DNA of 64,000 bases from Erythrobacter sanguineus (GTDB lineage Bacteria > Pseudomonadota > Alphaproteobacteria > Sphingomonadales > Sphingomonadaceae), in NCBI GenBank assembly GCA_945878845.1, contig CAMCUB010000017.1, positions 1 to 64,000 of the forward strand, written 5' to 3'. Within the stretch, counting starts at the first letter, position 1. Each line of letters starts with the position of its first letter. This document shows positions 62,171-64,000 of the stretch, one piece after another. Under the pieces are notes generated by a model that worked only from the letters and a program-made list of their open reading frames with translations, ran no database searches and had not been told where the DNA came from. Made by a program: the position numbers and the translations under genes.

Positions 62171-64000
62171 ATGATCCACAAGACCGCCGCCCTCCTCGGC
62201 GCGAGCCTGCTTGCGCTGGCGACCCCCGCGCTTGCCGACGACCACGCGCATGACGATGCGACCGACACGCTCCAGAGCGTCGAGACCGCGTCCGCATCCG
62301 CGCTGCCCACCATCAGCTTCGGCGAGTGGGGTTTCGACCCCGCCTACCTCGCCACCGACATCAAGCCGGGCGACGACTTCAACGCCTATGCCAACAAGAA
62401 GTGGATCGACGCCAACCCGCTCCCGCCCGAATTCAGCCGCATCGGCGCCTTCGTCCTGCTCGGCGAGAAGAGCACCGCCGACGTCAAGGCGCTGGTCGAC
62501 GAGTTCGCCGCCAAGGACGCGGGCGCGCTCTCGGCCGATCAGAAGCGGATCCTCGACACCTACCAGACCTTCCTCGATACGGGCGCGATCGAGGCCAAGG
62601 GCCTTGCCCCGGCCTATCCCTATCTCACGCGCATCTACGGGGCGACCTCGCTCGAGAAGCTCGGAGAGCTCTGGGCCACGCCCGGCTTTGCCAGCCCGGT
62701 CGGCGGCTTCGTGACCATCGATGCCAAGCAGCCCGACCGCCAGATCGCCAGCATCAGCTTTGGCGGGCTCGGCCTGCCCGACCGCGACTACTATCTCGAC
62801 ACCACCGACAAGGGCCGCGAGATCCAGGCCAAGTACAAGGCCTATCTCACCTTCCTGCTTGGCGAGGCGGGCTATCAGGACCCGGCGGCGGCCGCGGAAT
62901 CGGTCTATGCCTTCGAAGAGACCATCGCCCGCGATATTTCGTGGGACCGCACCGTGCGCCGCAACCGCGACCTTACCTACAACCTGCTCTCAGCGGGTGA
63001 TCTGGCCGCGATCAGCGGCAAGGTGCCGGTCGCGGCGATGCTCGCCCAGATCGGGGTCGAGAAGAGCCCCGGCTTCCTCGTCAGTCTGATGCCGCCCACG
63101 CCCGAGGAAATCGCCGCCAACAAGCTTGATGCGGCCACCCTCGCCAAGATCGGCACGGGGCTGCCGGGCATGCTGGCGTTCCTGAGCGAGACCGCGCCTG
63201 CGACCATGCAGGCGTGGATGGCCAAGGAGTTCCTTTCGGCCCACGCGCCCGTGCTGCCCAAGCGCTTCGATGACGCCCGCTTCGAATTCTACAGCAAGAC
63301 CCTGCAAGGCACCCCCGCCCAGCGCCCCCGCTGGAAGCGCGCGATTGCCGAGACCGAGGGCCTGATCGGCGAGCTGGTCGGCAAGGAATATGTCGCGCGC
63401 TACTTCCCGCCGCAGAGCAAGGCCGCGATGGACGAGCTGGTAGCCAACCTGCGCGTCGCGCTCGGGGAATCGATCGCCGAGATCACCTGGATGAGCGAGC
63501 CGACCAAGGAACAGGCCCGCGCCAAGCTGGCGAGCTTCGACCCCAAGATCGGCTACCGCTCCAATCTCGAGACCTATGACGGCCTCGCGATTCAACCGGG
63601 CGATCCGATTGCCAACCGCATGGCGGCCGCCGTCTGGGGCCGGGCCGACAATGTCGCCAAGCTCGGCCAACCTGTCGACCGCACCGAATGGGGCATGCTG
63701 CCGCAGACGGTGAACGCCTATTACAACTCGGTGAAGAACGAGATCGTCTTCCCCGCCGGCATCCTCCAGCAGCCGTTCTTCGCGCTGACCAACGACATCG
63801 CGGTCAATTACGGCGGGATCGGCGCGGTGATCGGCCACGAGATCGGCCACGGCTTCGACGATCAGGGCTCCAAGTCCGACGCCACGGGCGCATTGCGCAA
63901 CTGGTGGACTGACGCCGACCGCGCCGCCTTCGACAAGCTGGGCGATGCGCTGGTGGCGCAGTACAACGCCTTCTGCCCGTTCGATGAGGGCAAGACCTGC
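62171..64000 (+). CDS. M13 family zinc metallopeptidase (neprilysin-like), partial at right edge
   Basis: The first 610 codons of a protein cut off by the window end. The signal peptide ends ATPALA. The fold is that of PepO/neprilysin oligopeptidases: KKWIDANPLPPEFSRIGAF near the start, NAYYNSVKNEIVFPAGILQ (family motif), then zinc motif HEIGH (556-560) followed by GFDDQG. The remaining part with the third ligand and the C-terminal CxxW-like end lies outside. It is preceded by an A/T-richer leader with CACAGGGACT. Likely a periplasmic peptidase. Confidence 0.95.
   Translation, partial: MIHKTAALLGASLLALATPALADDHAHDDATDTLQSVETASASALPTISFGEWGFDPAYLATDIKPGDDFNAYANKKWIDANPLPPEFSRIGAFVLLGEKSTADVKALVDEFAAKDAGALSADQKRILDTYQTFLDTGAIEAKGLAPAYPYLTRIYGATSLEKLGELWATPGFASPVGGFVTIDAKQPDRQIASISFGGLGLPDRDYYLDTTDKGREIQAKYKAYLTFLLGEAGYQDPAAAAESVYAFEETIARDISWDRTVRRNRDLTYNLLSAGDLAAISGKVPVAAMLAQIGVEKSPGFLVSLMPPTPEEIAANKLDAATLAKIGTGLPGMLAFLSETAPATMQAWMAKEFLSAHAPVLPKRFDDARFEFYSKTLQGTPAQRPRWKRAIAETEGLIGELVGKEYVARYFPPQSKAAMDELVANLRVALGESIAEITWMSEPTKEQARAKLASFDPKIGYRSNLETYDGLAIQPGDPIANRMAAAVWGRADNVAKLGQPVDRTEWGMLPQTVNAYYNSVKNEIVFPAGILQQPFFALTNDIAVNYGGIGAVIGHEIGHGFDDQGSKSDATGALRNWWTDADRAAFDKLGDALVAQYNAFCPFDEGKTC

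Noticed and set aside
1..64000. Search by eye for tRNA or rRNA genes, CRISPR arrays and transposases
   Set aside because: None seen; the dispersed repeats are short palindromes without spacers or a transposase gene.

Overview
The window is one contiguous piece of a high-GC alphaproteobacterial chromosome, most likely from the order Sphingomonadales and probably the Erythrobacter/Porphyrobacter group. The support is indirect: strong GC bias, many GTG starts, the gene order rnd-lptC-lptA, leuS-lptE-holA, DUF2093-xseA next to purD, a suf operon led by an Rrf2 regulator, and dispersed palindromic repeats. It holds about 66 protein-coding genes, almost all housekeeping or envelope functions. I see no rRNA or tRNA gene, no CRISPR array, no transposase or phage gene and no replication origin. 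The last gene (M13 peptidase) runs off the right edge.

Layout. 0-7.4 kb: an acidic PAS-like protein, an M48 peptidase with TPRs, a DsbA-like oxidoreductase, a second exported zincin, then a LytS-type kinase and its LytTR response regulator. 7.4-17.1 kb: nadC, RNase T2, a lipoprotein esterase, small membrane genes, a gene split by an in-frame TAG, tadA, rpmB, a phytase-like protein, DUF2093, xseA and purD. 17.1-22.8 kb: a Sel1-like gene, a cytochrome c lipoprotein, a PfkB sugar/nucleoside kinase, an EI24 protein and a TerB-like protein. 22.8-30.5 kb (minus strand): a 12-gene suf operon, regulator-sufB-x-DUF559-sufC-sufD-x-sufS-sufT-GNAT-sufA-x, in which ten of eleven junctions overlap by 1 or 4 bp and the eleventh is a 1-nt gap. 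30.5-43 kb: an AraC regulator, a candidate small RNA, pyrD, gamma-glutamyltransferase, an acyl-CoA ligase, an MFS transporter, an HTH-DUF4019 protein and phaB. 43-53 kb: DUF3576, leuS-lptE-holA, an exopolysaccharide-initiating sugar transferase, rnd-lptC-lptA and ung. 53-64 kb: a crotonase, a GMC oxidoreductase with a ferredoxin-type cysteine motif, a beta-lactamase-fold hydrolase, phaZ, an ABCB-type exporter and the M13 peptidase.

How the genes work together. Fe-S cluster assembly is the one complete pathway block, with a promoter and a perfect 10-7-10 palindrome at its head. LPS transport genes appear twice (lptE; lptC-lptA). PHA metabolism is represented by phaB and phaZ at separate sites, and phaZ has a TGC-N3-GCA palindrome over its promoter. 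Exported peptidases, a DsbA-like protein and a LytTR system form an envelope-oriented cluster at the left end.

Most notable non-coding signals. (1) A three-copy element starting 2 to 7 nt after stop codons: a 9-bp stem whose sequence differs between copies but still pairs perfectly, a constant CTCC loop, and a near-constant 16-nt tail. (2) Two families of palindromic repeats that supply or crowd start and stop codons of genes (nadC, RNase T2, and the hypothetical gene at 37800-38354). (3) An orphan minus-strand intrinsic terminator at 31628-31665 that suggests a small RNA of about 110 nt.
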